From Methanocorpusculum sp. (GTDB lineage Archaea > Halobacteriota > Methanomicrobia > Methanomicrobiales > Methanocorpusculaceae): a DNA stretch of 64,000 nucleotides. Under the pieces are notes generated by a model that was given only the letters and a program-made list of their open reading frames with translations, was not told the origin of the DNA and made no database searches. Location: contig DALTWK010000007.1 in the NCBI GenBank assembly GCA_029987115.1, positions 9,299-73,298 of the forward strand. Reading direction: 5' to 3'. This document shows positions 7,487 to 17,400 of this stretch, piece by piece. Positions within the stretch are counted from its first letter, which is position 1; the number at the start of each line of letters is the position of its first letter. Made by a program: the position numbers and the translations under genes.

Positions 7487-10028
7487 CGTCTATTTTTTCA
7501 TTCAAATAGAGATTGATAACTGGTTGCAGTGCAGCTTCAAATTTCGGGAATTTCTCAAGCATGAAAGTAGATGCCGCATCCCAGGATGATTCATCGGTGA
7601 TGCTGTAACTCTGGACAGAGCTGATGAAACAGGAACGTTTCTGCTCATTCCTCTCCCAGACAAGTTTCTCACCGAATGCTGCTTCAATCTCATCTTTGTG
7701 GGACGCTATCAAATCAAAGTATTCCTCATTCAGTTCTTTGTCATTAGTATAGAATTCAAATCCAACCAGACAGAATGTCTTGTTGAAAAGCAGGCGATAC
7801 CGCATGCGTACAAAGAAAGTTCCGTTGCTGACAAACCAGGGATATATCGGTTGCGGTCTTCCATCGAAAACATGGGTGACTTCAGTAATCTTTGGCACAA
7901 GTCCCTCCCAGTACTTCGTAGCAAGTTCATTGATATCGACATGAACCTCATCTACTTTTCTGATATGAATCTCAACCGCGGAATGTGGGATGTTGTAAAG
8001 ATCCAGCAGACCCTTGATTAATTTCAGTTTATCCCAGGTTGAACTGTTGATATACACATAGATGCCGTCTTTTATCTCTGCTGTTCTTCCCGAATCGTAA
8101 TCATGCTCGCTTGCTGTAATGAAATTGGCAGGGCCATATGAGGCTGTTGTCCGTGATAAGTTTTGCATGATTGATGGGTCTTTCTCATAGAGCAGGTTCA
8201 CCATCATAATCAGGAAATCTTTCCAGGACGTTGCCGGATACACCGTCTTTTCAAAAGTGAATCCTTTCATCTGCTTATTCGTGAAATTGTAATTTTCTGC
8301 AAGATTGACAAATCCGCCGTCTTCAACGACATCCTCAATAAATTCGGTTGTCGGCTCCGGCCAGATCTGTTCAATTTTTTCCATCAGCAGAGCTGTTCTT
8401 CCGATGATTTCCTCTTCCGTCCATTTCGTGCACTTGGCGATATATTTGTTTAATGCAAAGGTACTGTCGCGGAATCCATGCTCCATAGTAAGTTTAGACT
8501 GGAATGACTGATTGCTGTACCGTGAGTTGTACCCGGTAAATGTCAGATTTCCAATCTTATGCAGCCATTTTCCATGTACACGCTTGGCATTCTCTTCTCC
8601 GCCGAGATCAGCAATCCAGTCGTCGTTTAATGTCTGCGGCATAACATGTTCGATGGAACAGGAACCTGCTGCAACAAGCTCCGGAATATTATGAGATTCC
8701 TTGTTGTCAAAGTTTTCAAGACGTTCCAGCAGGTAGAGTTTACTCTTTTCCGACAAATCTGTATAGATATCGCGTGATTTAAACGCTTCAAGAAATTCAT
8801 CATTTCGCGGGAACCGGCCGGACGTATCTTTCCGCATCAATATAAATTTGACACGTTCGCTGTAGTCATCGGTGTTCCCCTTCAGTTTCAGAGCATCAGT
8901 GTGCAGCGTATGGAAAATTTTGTTTAATGCATTTGTCGGAACAGAACAGATTTTTCTTCTAAACAGGTAGTCTTCGATAACTTCCAGTGTCTCATTGACT
9001 TCATTTTCCGGAATGGTCCCCGTCTCATATCCTTCGAGAAGCCGCATCAGGTACGGGTCGGCAACACCCATGTCGAGCTTTCGAAATCCTGTAAATGCTT
9101 TCTTGAATACAGCGGGTGCATTTTCCGGATGATAGATTGTTACGTAATATTTGGAGAATTTGAGAATCGATTTGATAATCTGCTCATTATTCCTATCACG
9201 TGCATAAGCTTTGAAGGCATCATAGACATGATCGACCTTTGTAACTTCGTGCATCTGAATGCCGAGGTAATCACGGAGGAAGATATCGGTACGCTCACCG
9301 GTATTTGCTTCAATTTTCTTCCAGTATTCGTTGTAGTAGCGTTCCTGCTCTTTAATGTCCAAAGACATCATGAGATAGTTGCGGACTTTATCACTTTCGG
9401 AGAGTGCCACCCCGGTGGAGTTGATGGATTCGAAAATTAACTGCGCATCATCTTCTGCTTCAAGATAGATGTCAATAATCGTGAGATTGTCGATTGCATT
9501 CCAGATTTCATCCGCGGTGAAGTCGTCTTTGTTTTCTTCCAGACGGTGCAGGAAATAGAGATAATTGAGTGTGATATCGGAGTCCTTAACGAAATCATCT
9601 TCATCATCGGAGAAAAGAGCAAGGTATGCTTCCTTGGAGGTCGGTGCCGGCGTGAGCTTGATGTCGTCGTCATCATTGTAGAGATTCCTGTCGATTTTCT
9701 TCAGGAGCTTTTCCTTGCTGTTGTCAACAAACTTGAAGAGGTCACGCTGAATCGTTCTTCGGAAAGCCAGGATAAGGAGCGACATGGTGGTGATACGCTG
9801 CTGGCCGTCGATGATGATATATTCGTGTTTTCTTCCCGCAGGATTTTCCGCATCGACGATGCTGCCGAAAAAGTGATTCGGGCGGTGATTGATGATGGTT
9901 GAAATCAGATCATCGTAGAGCTGGCGGCACTGCTCTTTTTTCCAGCTGTAATCACGCTGGTAAACCGGGATGCTGAAGGCATCTTCTTTCCTGAGCATCT
10001 CGGTTAAGGTAACTTTCTCTCCTTTCAT
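7452..10028 (-). CDS. GmrSD-type DUF262/DUF1524 nuclease with DUF4268-like end
   Basis: An 858-residue protein of the GmrSD type IV restriction family, in which a ParB-like DUF262 domain uses NTP and a DUF1524 HNH domain cuts modified DNA. The DUF262 signatures are YQRDYSW at residues 23-29 and IIDGQQR at 72-78. The HNH region is IEHVMPQ with the histidine at about 461, followed by GNLTFTGYN about 30 residues later. The last ~190 residues (TYWEGLVPKI..., YDLIAS..., ERNEQKRS) resemble DUF4268, frequent in restriction proteins. It lies downstream of hsdR on the same strand after an 82-base gap, so it may be a separate transcription unit. No frameshift or missing motif seen. Confidence 0.88.
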   Translation of the reverse strand: MKGEKVTLTEMLRKEDAFSIPVYQRDYSWKKEQCRQLYDDLISTIINHRPNHFFGSIVDAENPAGRKHEYIIIDGQQRITTMSLLILAFRRTIQRDLFKFVDNSKEKLLKKIDRNLYNDDDDIKLTPAPTSKEAYLALFSDDEDDFVKDSDITLNYLYFLHRLEENKDDFTADEIWNAIDNLTIIDIYLEAEDDAQLIFESINSTGVALSESDKVRNYLMMSLDIKEQERYYNEYWKKIEANTGERTDIFLRDYLGIQMHEVTKVDHVYDAFKAYARDRNNEQIIKSILKFSKYYVTIYHPENAPAVFKKAFTGFRKLDMGVADPYLMRLLEGYETGTIPENEVNETLEVIEDYLFRRKICSVPTNALNKIFHTLHTDALKLKGNTDDYSERVKFILMRKDTSGRFPRNDEFLEAFKSRDIYTDLSEKSKLYLLERLENFDNKESHNIPELVAAGSCSIEHVMPQTLNDDWIADLGGEENAKRVHGKWLHKIGNLTFTGYNSRYSNQSFQSKLTMEHGFRDSTFALNKYIAKCTKWTEEEIIGRTALLMEKIEQIWPEPTTEFIEDVVEDGGFVNLAENYNFTNKQMKGFTFEKTVYPATSWKDFLIMMVNLLYEKDPSIMQNLSRTTASYGPANFITASEHDYDSGRTAEIKDGIYVYINSSTWDKLKLIKGLLDLYNIPHSAVEIHIRKVDEVHVDINELATKYWEGLVPKITEVTHVFDGRPQPIYPWFVSNGTFFVRMRYRLLFNKTFCLVGFEFYTNDKELNEEYFDLIASHKDEIEAAFGEKLVWERNEQKRSCFISSVQSYSITDESSWDAASTFMLEKFPKFEAALQPVINLYLNEKIDDADEFDDGEET

Positions 10029-10110
10029 AGACTATCTCACTAAGTATAGTGATACATTAGTCTGAAGATGGATTAATGTTTTTAAAAGTGGTACAACCTG
10101 CCCTCATTAA

Positions 10111-13100
10111 TTACGCCGTTTCCGCGTTCCTGTTAATGCTTGCAATTGCAATCAGAATATTGTTCCAGACATCGAGACTCTGCCCGAAGATATCGGCGAC
10201 CGTTCCTCTATCGGTAAACGGAGCGTTCATCATAACTGCGTTTTCCGTCAGCATGCCGTTTTTCACAATGTACTCGATGACTTTGTTAACGAAGTAGCTT
10301 TGGTTCTGATTGAGGTTGGCAAAATCGATGTACTTGGCGAAAGCATCCTTTGCCGCCTGCATGTCAAGACCGATGATTTCTCTGACGAAAACACCGAGCT
10401 GTTTGCTGCCGATCTCCTTTGAGTAGTCCTGCCGGGTGCCGACATCTTTCCAGAGAATCGTTTCCAGTTCTTTGATGTCGTCAGCAGAGAGCGGCAGATT
10501 CGTTTTCAGTTTCTGGATGACCGGAGTATCTTCATGTGCTTTCAGATAATGTTCCGCCTTTTCCCGGTAGGTTGTCAGATACTCGTCGCCGCTATCTGAA
10601 TGGTGCCATTCCGTGTCACCTGATTCATCAGCGAAGTCGGTGAAGACCGGCATGCGGCGGTCGAGCGGGATGTACTTCATCAGGTCACGCAGTTCGGTTC
10701 TGATGTGTTCGTAGGTTTCAAGATCTGCTCTGCGCAGGTAATCGGGGTCGGCGGCACGCTGCAGCAGCGGGAGCTTCGCCCGCACTTCCGGAATCGTGCT
10801 TACCCTGCTGACATCAGAAGCTCTTCTTACGACTTCACGGATGAGTCTTTGCGGGTTCTGTCCGGCAAGCTGCGTGTATTCAAGGCCGTGGAGCAGGTAA
10901 TCGAAGTAGACAGCATCTGCATCATCTGTTTCCGGAAGCAGAAGCGGTGAGACATGAGTTGCAAGATCCTGTGTGATTTCGAACGTGATTGCAGTGAACG
11001 CCTCTTTATTGCTGTAGCTGTCAACCCATTTCAGATGCTGCCGGACAGCGAAGTTCTCCCGGTTCAGTTCCTTGACTTTCTTTGTTACATCATCAATCAG
11101 CTGATTTCTGAACTCAATCTGTTCTTCGTCCTGGAAGAGTGCACCCTGCATCTTGTAGATTAACAGATTCTTGAGATTGAAGATTCTTGCCTGCAGGGTT
11201 TCTGCCGGCGATGCATCACGTCCGTTATGATTGTGGCGGAAGAACTCGAAGTTGCCGCAGAAGTCAAAGATATAGAAGTGTTCCTTGTCCTTGCCGTCGA
11301 TTAATCCCGGACAGAGCCGGGTTCCGCGGCCGATCATCTGCCAGAACTTTGCTTTGGAATAGACTTTCTTGAAGAAGACCAGATTGGTTACTTCCGGTAC
11401 GTCGATACCGGTATCAAGCATATCGACGGAAACAGCAATCTGCGGCAGTTTCCGGTTATCAGAGAAGTCATCGATAAGCGACTGAGCATAGTTCGTGTAG
11501 TTGTCGATGACACGGCAGAAGTCAGCCGGATAGTTCGGATACTGCTGGCCGAAGATCTCGTAGATTTTTTCCGCGTGCTGATGGTTTGCCGCAAAGATGA
11601 TGGTCTTGCCGATTTTGCTACCGTAGTCGACATGGATGGCATTTGTCATCACGATGTCGAGAACTTTCTTGATGGTGTCGGTATTGAAGAGCCAGCGGTT
11701 GATTGCCGCCGCATTGATGCTTGGCGGAATATTTCCGTCTTCATCGACAAACAGCCGTTCGTACTCTTCCTTCTCTTCCGGTGTGAGTTCGTCATAGATG
11801 ACACCTTTGTCGATGAACTTCAGGTTCGTTTCGATTGAGAGATAATCGACAAGGTAGCCGTCTTTGACTGCCTGAGAGAGATCATATCCATACGTTGGAA
11901 CCTTGTCTTCCAGCTCGAAGACGCCGTAGGTGTTGCGGTCAATTTCTTCCTTCGGGGTTGCCGTAAGACCCACCAGGAAGGCATCGAAATACGTGAAGAT
12001 ATTCTGGTATTTCCGGTAGATACTCCGGTGTGCTTCATCGACAATGATTAAGTCAAAATGGCCGCAGGAGAAGAGGCGGTTCCCTGTTTCGTCTTTTACG
12101 TCGTCAATGGCATTTTCCATTGACTGATACGTTGAAAATACGACTCGGGCGGTTGGATCAAAGCCGGATTCGCATAGGTTGGTAAGCGGCAGGTCAGGCA
12201 GCAGGCTGGTGAACGCCCGTTTTGCCTGGGTGACGAGTGCCGTTCTGTCGGCGAGGAAGAGGATGTTTTTCACCCACTTGTGTTTCAGCAGGATGTCGAC
12301 GAGAGAGATGATGGTTCTGGTTTTCCCGGAACCGGTTGCCATCACGAGCAGTGCTTTTCGTCTGTTGTCGCCGAGAGCATCGCAGACGGCTCTGACAGCA
12401 TCTTTCTGATAATATCTGCCGCTGATGCTGTCGTTAATTTTGAGTGAGGTCAGCGGCATTCTGCCGATTTTGAGATTGAATAGTTTCTGCAGGTCGCGTT
12501 TGGCGTAGAAACCGGAGACTTTCCGTTCGGGATAGGTTCCGTCGATGATTCTGGTGTCGAATCCGTTTGCAAGGAAGATGACCGGACGTCTGCCGAACTT
12601 CTTTTCCAGCAGATCTGCATAGAGTTTTGCCTGCTGTCTGCCGACGGAGACATCCTTGCAGGTTTTCTTTGCTTCGATAAGAGCAAGCGGCACCCCGTCG
12701 TCATCGAAGAGAACATAATCGGCATAGCCGACGCCCGAAGCGTTCGGCATTCCAGCGAGTTCGTACTCATCAAGCCAGTCTTTGTTCTTTGTCCAGCCGA
12801 GCAGAGACAAATCGGTGTCGATGTAGATTTTTCGCGTCTGATATTCAGATATTTCAAGCGGCTTTGGGGTGTAGGTGACTTTGCGTTCGGCTCTGCGCCG
12901 AGAGAACTCTGCAGTTACGGATTCCGGTTCCTTCTTCAGATCCGAGAGTTGTTCGTCGTTTTGAATTGCTTCGGTTGTCTGCTGCGGTTCTGCTTTCAGA
13001 AGTTCCGGGTTGAACGTGCGTTCCCGGTATTCCGGAGCGTAGCAGTAGGCAATGAAATCAAGGAAGATGAAGAGGTTCTGTAGCGAGAGTTCTGCCTGAT

Positions 13101-13413
13101 CCGGCGTGATTTTCTTTCCGCTGTGTGCCGCACTGTTTCCGAGTTTTCGGATGTATTCGATTCTCTGATAGTTGTCGATTCCGACCAGTTTTCTGAACTC
13201 GATGGTGCTTACCAGCGTTCCAAGCTGGTTCTGCCAGGGTGTCGGAAGTGACTTGTCGACGGTGTAGAGCCAGCGGACGGCAAATTCCAGGGCACGGCGT
13301 GCGTTGACAGCAGAGGTTGCCGGATTTATCGCAAACGTGCGTTCGGCTGCTATCGCTGTATCGGCAAACGATTGGAAGGCGGGGATTTCAGCGAGGTAGT
13401 CGAAGTTTGTCAT
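10111..13413 (-). CDS. hsdR: Type I restriction endonuclease subunit R
   Basis: An 1100-residue motor and nuclease subunit of a type I restriction enzyme, which translocates DNA and cuts unmethylated foreign DNA. Domains in order: DUF4145-like N-terminal domain (about 1-125); PD-ExK nuclease with D232, E247 and K249 (LIEAKK); SF2 helicase with Walker A MATGSGKT at 358-365 and DEAH at 459-462; second RecA domain ending in MIGRGTRLCPG; and an EcoEI-type C-terminal domain. All key residues are present, so the subunit looks functional. It is separated from hsdS by the two-gene toxin-antitoxin pair. The partner methylase hsdM is broken, which is unusual because restriction would then be unprotected. 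Confidence 0.95.
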   Translation of the reverse strand: MTNFDYLAEIPAFQSFADTAIAAERTFAINPATSAVNARRALEFAVRWLYTVDKSLPTPWQNQLGTLVSTIEFRKLVGIDNYQRIEYIRKLGNSAAHSGKKITPDQAELSLQNLFIFLDFIAYCYAPEYRERTFNPELLKAEPQQTTEAIQNDEQLSDLKKEPESVTAEFSRRRAERKVTYTPKPLEISEYQTRKIYIDTDLSLLGWTKNKDWLDEYELAGMPNASGVGYADYVLFDDDGVPLALIEAKKTCKDVSVGRQQAKLYADLLEKKFGRRPVIFLANGFDTRIIDGTYPERKVSGFYAKRDLQKLFNLKIGRMPLTSLKINDSISGRYYQKDAVRAVCDALGDNRRKALLVMATGSGKTRTIISLVDILLKHKWVKNILFLADRTALVTQAKRAFTSLLPDLPLTNLCESGFDPTARVVFSTYQSMENAIDDVKDETGNRLFSCGHFDLIIVDEAHRSIYRKYQNIFTYFDAFLVGLTATPKEEIDRNTYGVFELEDKVPTYGYDLSQAVKDGYLVDYLSIETNLKFIDKGVIYDELTPEEKEEYERLFVDEDGNIPPSINAAAINRWLFNTDTIKKVLDIVMTNAIHVDYGSKIGKTIIFAANHQHAEKIYEIFGQQYPNYPADFCRVIDNYTNYAQSLIDDFSDNRKLPQIAVSVDMLDTGIDVPEVTNLVFFKKVYSKAKFWQMIGRGTRLCPGLIDGKDKEHFYIFDFCGNFEFFRHNHNGRDASPAETLQARIFNLKNLLIYKMQGALFQDEEQIEFRNQLIDDVTKKVKELNRENFAVRQHLKWVDSYSNKEAFTAITFEITQDLATHVSPLLLPETDDADAVYFDYLLHGLEYTQLAGQNPQRLIREVVRRASDVSRVSTIPEVRAKLPLLQRAADPDYLRRADLETYEHIRTELRDLMKYIPLDRRMPVFTDFADESGDTEWHHSDSGDEYLTTYREKAEHYLKAHEDTPVIQKLKTNLPLSADDIKELETILWKDVGTRQDYSKEIGSKQLGVFVREIIGLDMQAAKDAFAKYIDFANLNQNQSYFVNKVIEYIVKNGMLTENAVMMNAPFTDRGTVADIFGQSLDVWNNILIAIASINRNAETA

Positions 13414-13503
13414 ACAATAATAACAGAATGTTATACGTGAGAGGACTTATAGGTTTATCCGAAATCGAATGCGCAGTATCTGGTATCTGTGAGGACATTC
13501 CGT

Positions 13504-13854
13504 TTAATTGCCGGCTAACGAATCCAGGTAATCGTATATCCGCGACCGGTTTTCGGTCTCCTGTTGATTCTTACAGTATGCTTCGAGCAGGACTACAGTA
13601 TTTTCCTGAAGATTTCGATAGTATATCAGCCGCATTTTTGCGCATTTATGAACTCTGAGTTTATAGACAGGATATTGAGCATATTTTTCCCCCAGTCCAC
13701 TGATTCTGTCGGCACGGACGATATCGGGAACTTTGTCGAGCTTGGATAAGGCAATTTTTACAATTCTGGAATAATGGTCGGAAAATTCGGGATGTTTTTT
13801 GACGATGCTTTTGAGATCTTTTAAAAATTTCTCGGTCTCTTTAACTGTCGTCAT
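13504..13854 (-). CDS. RelE/ParE-like toxin partner of a Panacea antitoxin
   Basis: A 116-residue protein with a RelE-superfamily pattern: N-terminal helices (KFLKDLKSIVKKHPEF), then strands with YPVYKLRVHKCAKMRLIYYR and a C-terminal VVLLEAYCKNQQET. RelE-type toxins cleave mRNA at the ribosome or act on gyrase. It starts 14 bases inside the upstream antitoxin-like gene and is presumably co-translated. The pair sits inside a type I restriction locus, a common place for abortive-defence modules. The precise toxin activity is inference. Confidence 0.7.
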   Translation of the reverse strand: MTTVKETEKFLKDLKSIVKKHPEFSDHYSRIVKIALSKLDKVPDIVRADRISGLGEKYAQYPVYKLRVHKCAKMRLIYYRNLQENTVVLLEAYCKNQQETENRSRIYDYLDSLAGN

Positions 13855-14353
13855 CGGAGCACTCCGTCACCGCCATACCTTTGGAACGATAAAACACAAA
13901 TTCGTAATCAAGTTTCTGGGATTCTTCGGCTGCAATCCAGGGCATATCCTGGTGGGAGATAGCCTCGATTTGAGATCCGGTCATCGTGCCGTATCTGCGG
14001 AGTGTATCTTCGAGGTTTTCCATTTCCCGCTGCGGCAGATCAACCTCCATATTTTTCAGTGCTCTGTATCGGTATTGTGGTTTTCCCTTGTAGTTGACCG
14101 TATCGCAGATTATCACTCCCTCTCGTATCATTTCCTCGGTTAACGGTTCAAAATGCGTCGAAAACGGACCATGAGTCTGTTTGATGAAGGTTTCGTCAGT
14201 TAACGGCGTTTCATACCGTTCGTAATAATCAAACTCATTGAAGTAGAGGAGTTTGTGCAGAACAGTTCGCCCGACATTGCTGAACTTTACTCCGCTCGTT
14301 TCCCGAATAAAATAATAGAGAATCTGTTTATATTTATCTCGGTTAAAGGTCAT
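13841..14353 (-). CDS. Panacea (DUF4065) domain antitoxin
   Basis: A 170-residue protein with the DUF4065/Panacea (SocA-like) pattern: KYKQILYYFI near the start, LHKLLYFNEFDYYERY at about 32-47, THGPFSTHFEPL and a C-terminal helix pair. Panacea proteins are antitoxins that neutralise many unrelated toxins. It is the first gene of a two-gene unit with the RelE-like toxin. The 211 bases upstream, up to the end of hsdS, probably contain its own promoter; AT-rich sequence is visible near 14370-14395. Confidence 0.8.
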   Translation of the reverse strand: MTFNRDKYKQILYYFIRETSGVKFSNVGRTVLHKLLYFNEFDYYERYETPLTDETFIKQTHGPFSTHFEPLTEEMIREGVIICDTVNYKGKPQYRYRALKNMEVDLPQREMENLEDTLRRYGTMTGSQIEAISHQDMPWIAAEESQKLDYEFVFYRSKGMAVTECSDDDS

Positions 14354-14564
14354 TCTAATAGTTTCATTTGTTACTAAAATACAAAAACATTAGCATACAG
14401 CTAGACTGAGTAATCCATAGAGGTGATTGACGCGGGAAATTTGGGTTCTAACGGTACCAGTGAGGAGCATTCTGCCGTTTGATGCTTTCATTTTCAACTG
14501 GCTACAATTTGTAGCCGTTTGATTACTCTCTGAATTCAACCTTGATTTAAGAACACTCTAGTAT

Positions 14565-15719
14565 TTATCCGAAGTACTGTTGCATCAATGCGTTATAAGA
14601 TTCAATCATGCGTGAAATAGCACTTTCTAATGTTACTCTTTGACACTGGATTTTGGAAATTTTATCCTCATATTCATCCTGCAATGACTTGGGTGGTAGA
14701 TGAATTTTGATTTTAGAAAGTTTTGTAACATTAATTCCCTTCATAATAGCCCCATTGCTAATTACATCAACCTGACCTTTAACATATTGACTATTATGTA
14801 ATTGATGGGTGATAAAGACGGAATTTGCTATATTGGTATCTGGTCTGATCCTTAAAACATCAGAGTGGATGACACCAGATGGATAAGATTTCGGATATAA
14901 GGCACATTTACCAATAGTCCCTTTTCTTGACATCAGAATATCTCCGGGTATTGCAGAATATTGACTCAATTCCTCAGCTTTCTCTACAGATATATATGCA
15001 TATGGAGGCAACGCAAAATGTGATGATATCTGTGGTATTGCCCATATTGGGATGCCATTATCAATATACTCAGATTTGGTTAATTGCGTTCCAAAGGGGC
15101 CACATTTTATTGATTCAGCATCCTGACCAACAGCGGACAATTCAATAGCTTCCCATCCCTTCGGATTTTCCACAGGGTCGCCAAACATCTCAACAAACAG
15201 GCTTTTCTCCACTTCATCAAGCATCGTAATCTGTTGTTTGCGTTTAGCGATGATGCTGCTGATGGTGTCGAGGATTTTAACTATGTGGTTTTGTTCGGTA
15301 AGCGAAAACAGAGGGATTTCTATCTCACTAATGTTTTTGGAAGAGAGATGTTTTACTGTGGAAAATGATGTTTTATTTCCAATCTCTTTCAATACTCTTG
15401 GTAAATAGTACAACAGATATTTTTCAACGACTTTGTGGGAGGTGATTGATATTTTGCATACACGTTGGTTTAAGAGAGCAGTTCCCCCCCTCCATACACC
15501 TAAATTAAAATCACCATCCATTCCTATGAGATAGTCACCATTCTGAATCAGATATCTATCAGCATACCCTTCTGTAGTATATGTTTTCGAGAATCCACGA
15601 ACTACATCGCGAACACGGATAAGAGGTAACCCTTTTTTGGATTCTGTAAATCTTTCAGAGTCAAAAGCATACCCATTAGTTACGTTACACACATCACCAA
15701 GTTTTACCATCTCGGACAT
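14565..15719 (-). CDS. hsdS: Type I restriction specificity subunit S
   Basis: A 384-residue subunit that sets the target sequence of the type I enzyme. It shows the usual two target-recognition domains separated and followed by conserved helices: TRD1 begins VKLGDVCNVTNGYAF; the central helix region is EQNHIVKILDTISSIIAKRK at about 142-161; TRD2 begins KGWEAIELSAVGQ; and the second helix is near the end. It starts 5 bases after the stop of the DUF1016 gene, so both are in one transcription unit with hsdM. The gene is full length. Confidence 0.92.
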   Translation of the reverse strand: MSEMVKLGDVCNVTNGYAFDSERFTESKKGLPLIRVRDVVRGFSKTYTTEGYADRYLIQNGDYLIGMDGDFNLGVWRGGTALLNQRVCKISITSHKVVEKYLLYYLPRVLKEIGNKTSFSTVKHLSSKNISEIEIPLFSLTEQNHIVKILDTISSIIAKRKQQITMLDEVEKSLFVEMFGDPVENPKGWEAIELSAVGQDAESIKCGPFGTQLTKSEYIDNGIPIWAIPQISSHFALPPYAYISVEKAEELSQYSAIPGDILMSRKGTIGKCALYPKSYPSGVIHSDVLRIRPDTNIANSVFITHQLHNSQYVKGQVDVISNGAIMKGINVTKLSKIKIHLPPKSLQDEYEDKISKIQCQRVTLESAISRMIESYNALMQQYFG

Positions 15720-15724
15720 GTCGC

Positions 15725-16798
15725 TTATTTCACCCAGTCCCCATCTTCCTGTTCATCATCTTCCTGATGCTGCAGATAGAAAATCTCCTTCTGTCGTTCA
15801 ATCTCCTGCTTCAGCTGTTCTTTCGTCGGCAGATAGGTCAGATATTTGGACATGAACAGGCGGTTGTTGTCATGCAGAACAGAAAATCTAGCAATGTCTT
15901 CGCTGGTCTCGGAACAAAGAAGAATGCCGATGGTCGGATTATCTCCTTCATGACGTTTCAGTTCATCATACATGCGGACATACATGTCAATCTGTCCGAC
16001 ATCCTGATGCGTGATTTTTCCCATCTTCAAATCTATCAGAACATAGCATTTCAGTTCAATATTGTAAAACACCAGGTCAATATAGTAGTCTTCGGTATCA
16101 GTTATGATATGCTGCTGCCGTGAAACAAATGCGAATCCGCGTCCCATCTCCAGAATAAACTCACCCAGATGCGTGAGGATTGCATTTTCAAGATCCGATT
16201 CAAGATAGGAATCCTGACGTTTGAAACCAAGGAATTCGGCAACAACCGGACTCTTGATGTAGGTGGATGCACTTTCCTGCAGTTGTGCCGTCTTTCCGTG
16301 CATTTCTGCAATCACCTCCTCTTTTTCCGGAGCCTTCAGCAGACGGTAATAATACTGTGTTGCGATATTCCGGTCAAGCGTCCGTGAACTCCAGTTCTCG
16401 CGGTTTGCTTCCTGCAGATACCAAAGACGTGCAGTTTCGTCTTCAACACGCAGAAGAGAACGGATATGCGTCCATGTTAAATTTGGCACGCACGCGTGCC
16501 AAATCTCTGAGTCAGGGAAGAAAAGATAGAATTGCCGGAAATTGCGGAGATTTCTTGCAGTATATCCGGAGCCAAACTCAGCCGTAAGCCTCTCTGAAAG
16601 CGTGGAAAGAAGCCGTTTCCCATACTCGGCACGGTGCTTGCCGTCCTGCTCCTGCTCAATGATACGTTTTCCAACAGACCAGTAGGTCATCAGAATAGCA
16701 GCATGCGCTGAACGGTAGGCTGTTTCTCTGCCGTGAGTAATAATGCCTCGAATATCATTTACTACCGATTCATACTCGTCTGTGATATCTGCAGCCAT
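15725..16798 (-). CDS. DUF1016/YhcG-like PD-(D/E)xK nuclease
   Basis: A 357-residue protein of the DUF1016 (YhcG) family. The N-terminal domain (about 10-165) carries the family pattern TYWSVGKRIIEQEQ, YGKRLLSTLSERLT and ARNLRNFRQFY. The C-terminal PD-(D/E)xK nuclease shows YYIDLVFYNIELKCYVLIDL with K-G-K following at about 233-256. Family members are found inside type I restriction operons and other defence clusters. It lies directly between hsdM (3 bases away) and hsdS. A highly charged tail ends the protein. Confidence 0.85.
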   Translation of the reverse strand: MAADITDEYESVVNDIRGIITHGRETAYRSAHAAILMTYWSVGKRIIEQEQDGKHRAEYGKRLLSTLSERLTAEFGSGYTARNLRNFRQFYLFFPDSEIWHACVPNLTWTHIRSLLRVEDETARLWYLQEANRENWSSRTLDRNIATQYYYRLLKAPEKEEVIAEMHGKTAQLQESASTYIKSPVVAEFLGFKRQDSYLESDLENAILTHLGEFILEMGRGFAFVSRQQHIITDTEDYYIDLVFYNIELKCYVLIDLKMGKITHQDVGQIDMYVRMYDELKRHEGDNPTIGILLCSETSEDIARFSVLHDNNRLFMSKYLTYLPTKEQLKQEIERQKEIFYLQHQEDDEQEDGDWVK

Positions 16799-16801
16799 CG
16801 T

Positions 16802-17400
16802 TTACAGCATTCCTTTCAGTTCTTCAATGCCTTTCTGAATCTCGTCTTCAAGTCTGCTGATGTCGTCCAGAATCTCTTTTACCGGACGGTACTCGACCTT
16901 CTCGTAGACAATTTCCTTGTATTTGTTGATTGACAAATCATAGTTATTCCCAACAATCTCTTCTTTGGGCACCAGGAATGATTTGTCCGTCCGCTTCCGT
17001 TCCACTTCGCCTGCAAGATTGCCGAACCGGGCAATAATATCCGGAATATCGTTTTCTTTCACCGCTGTCCGCTTGTCATCAAGACTGAATCCGTCAGCTT
17101 CCATATCATAGAACCAGACCTTGTCGGTTCCACCGTGGTCCGTCTTCGTGAAAATCAGAATCGCCGTCGAAACTCCGGCATACGGCTTGAACACACCTGA
17201 CGGCATCGAGATAACCGCTTCCAGACGCTGATTCTCAATCAGTTCCTTTCTGATTGCCTGATGTGCTTTCGAGGAACCGAAGAGAACCCCTTCCGGAACG
17301 ACGGAGGCGCAGCGGCCGCCGATGCGAAGCATCCGCAGGAACAATGCAAGGAAGAGCAGTTCCGTCTTCTTCGTCTTTGCAACCTTCAGCAGATCCGGAG
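16802..17400 (-). pseudogene. hsdM: Type I DNA methylase, C-terminal fragment
   Basis: Only the last ~200 residues of the N6-adenine methylase remain. The hsdM frame can be followed upstream through [14 protein letters not shown] and KVAKTKKT to PDLLKV at about 17400, where homology stops and an in-frame TGA follows. The missing part holds the SAM-binding site and the NPPF catalytic motif, so methylation by this copy is impossible. Still present are the conserved [20 protein letters not shown] and IILTKT-like strands and the C-terminal helices that bind hsdS. Sequence beyond 17400 belongs to a viral tail gene, so the virus or a later rearrangement cut hsdM. The missing half is not in this window. 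Confidence 0.88.

Noticed and set aside
12450..12857. Readings within hsdR in other frames
   Set aside because: Basic Ser/Arg-rich composition typical of out-of-frame translation of a well-supported gene on the same strand.
17235..17400. Tail protein plus hsdM as a purposeful gene fusion
   Set aside because: The last 55 codons of the tail gene read hsdM in the wrong frame, so no hsdM domain is joined to it.
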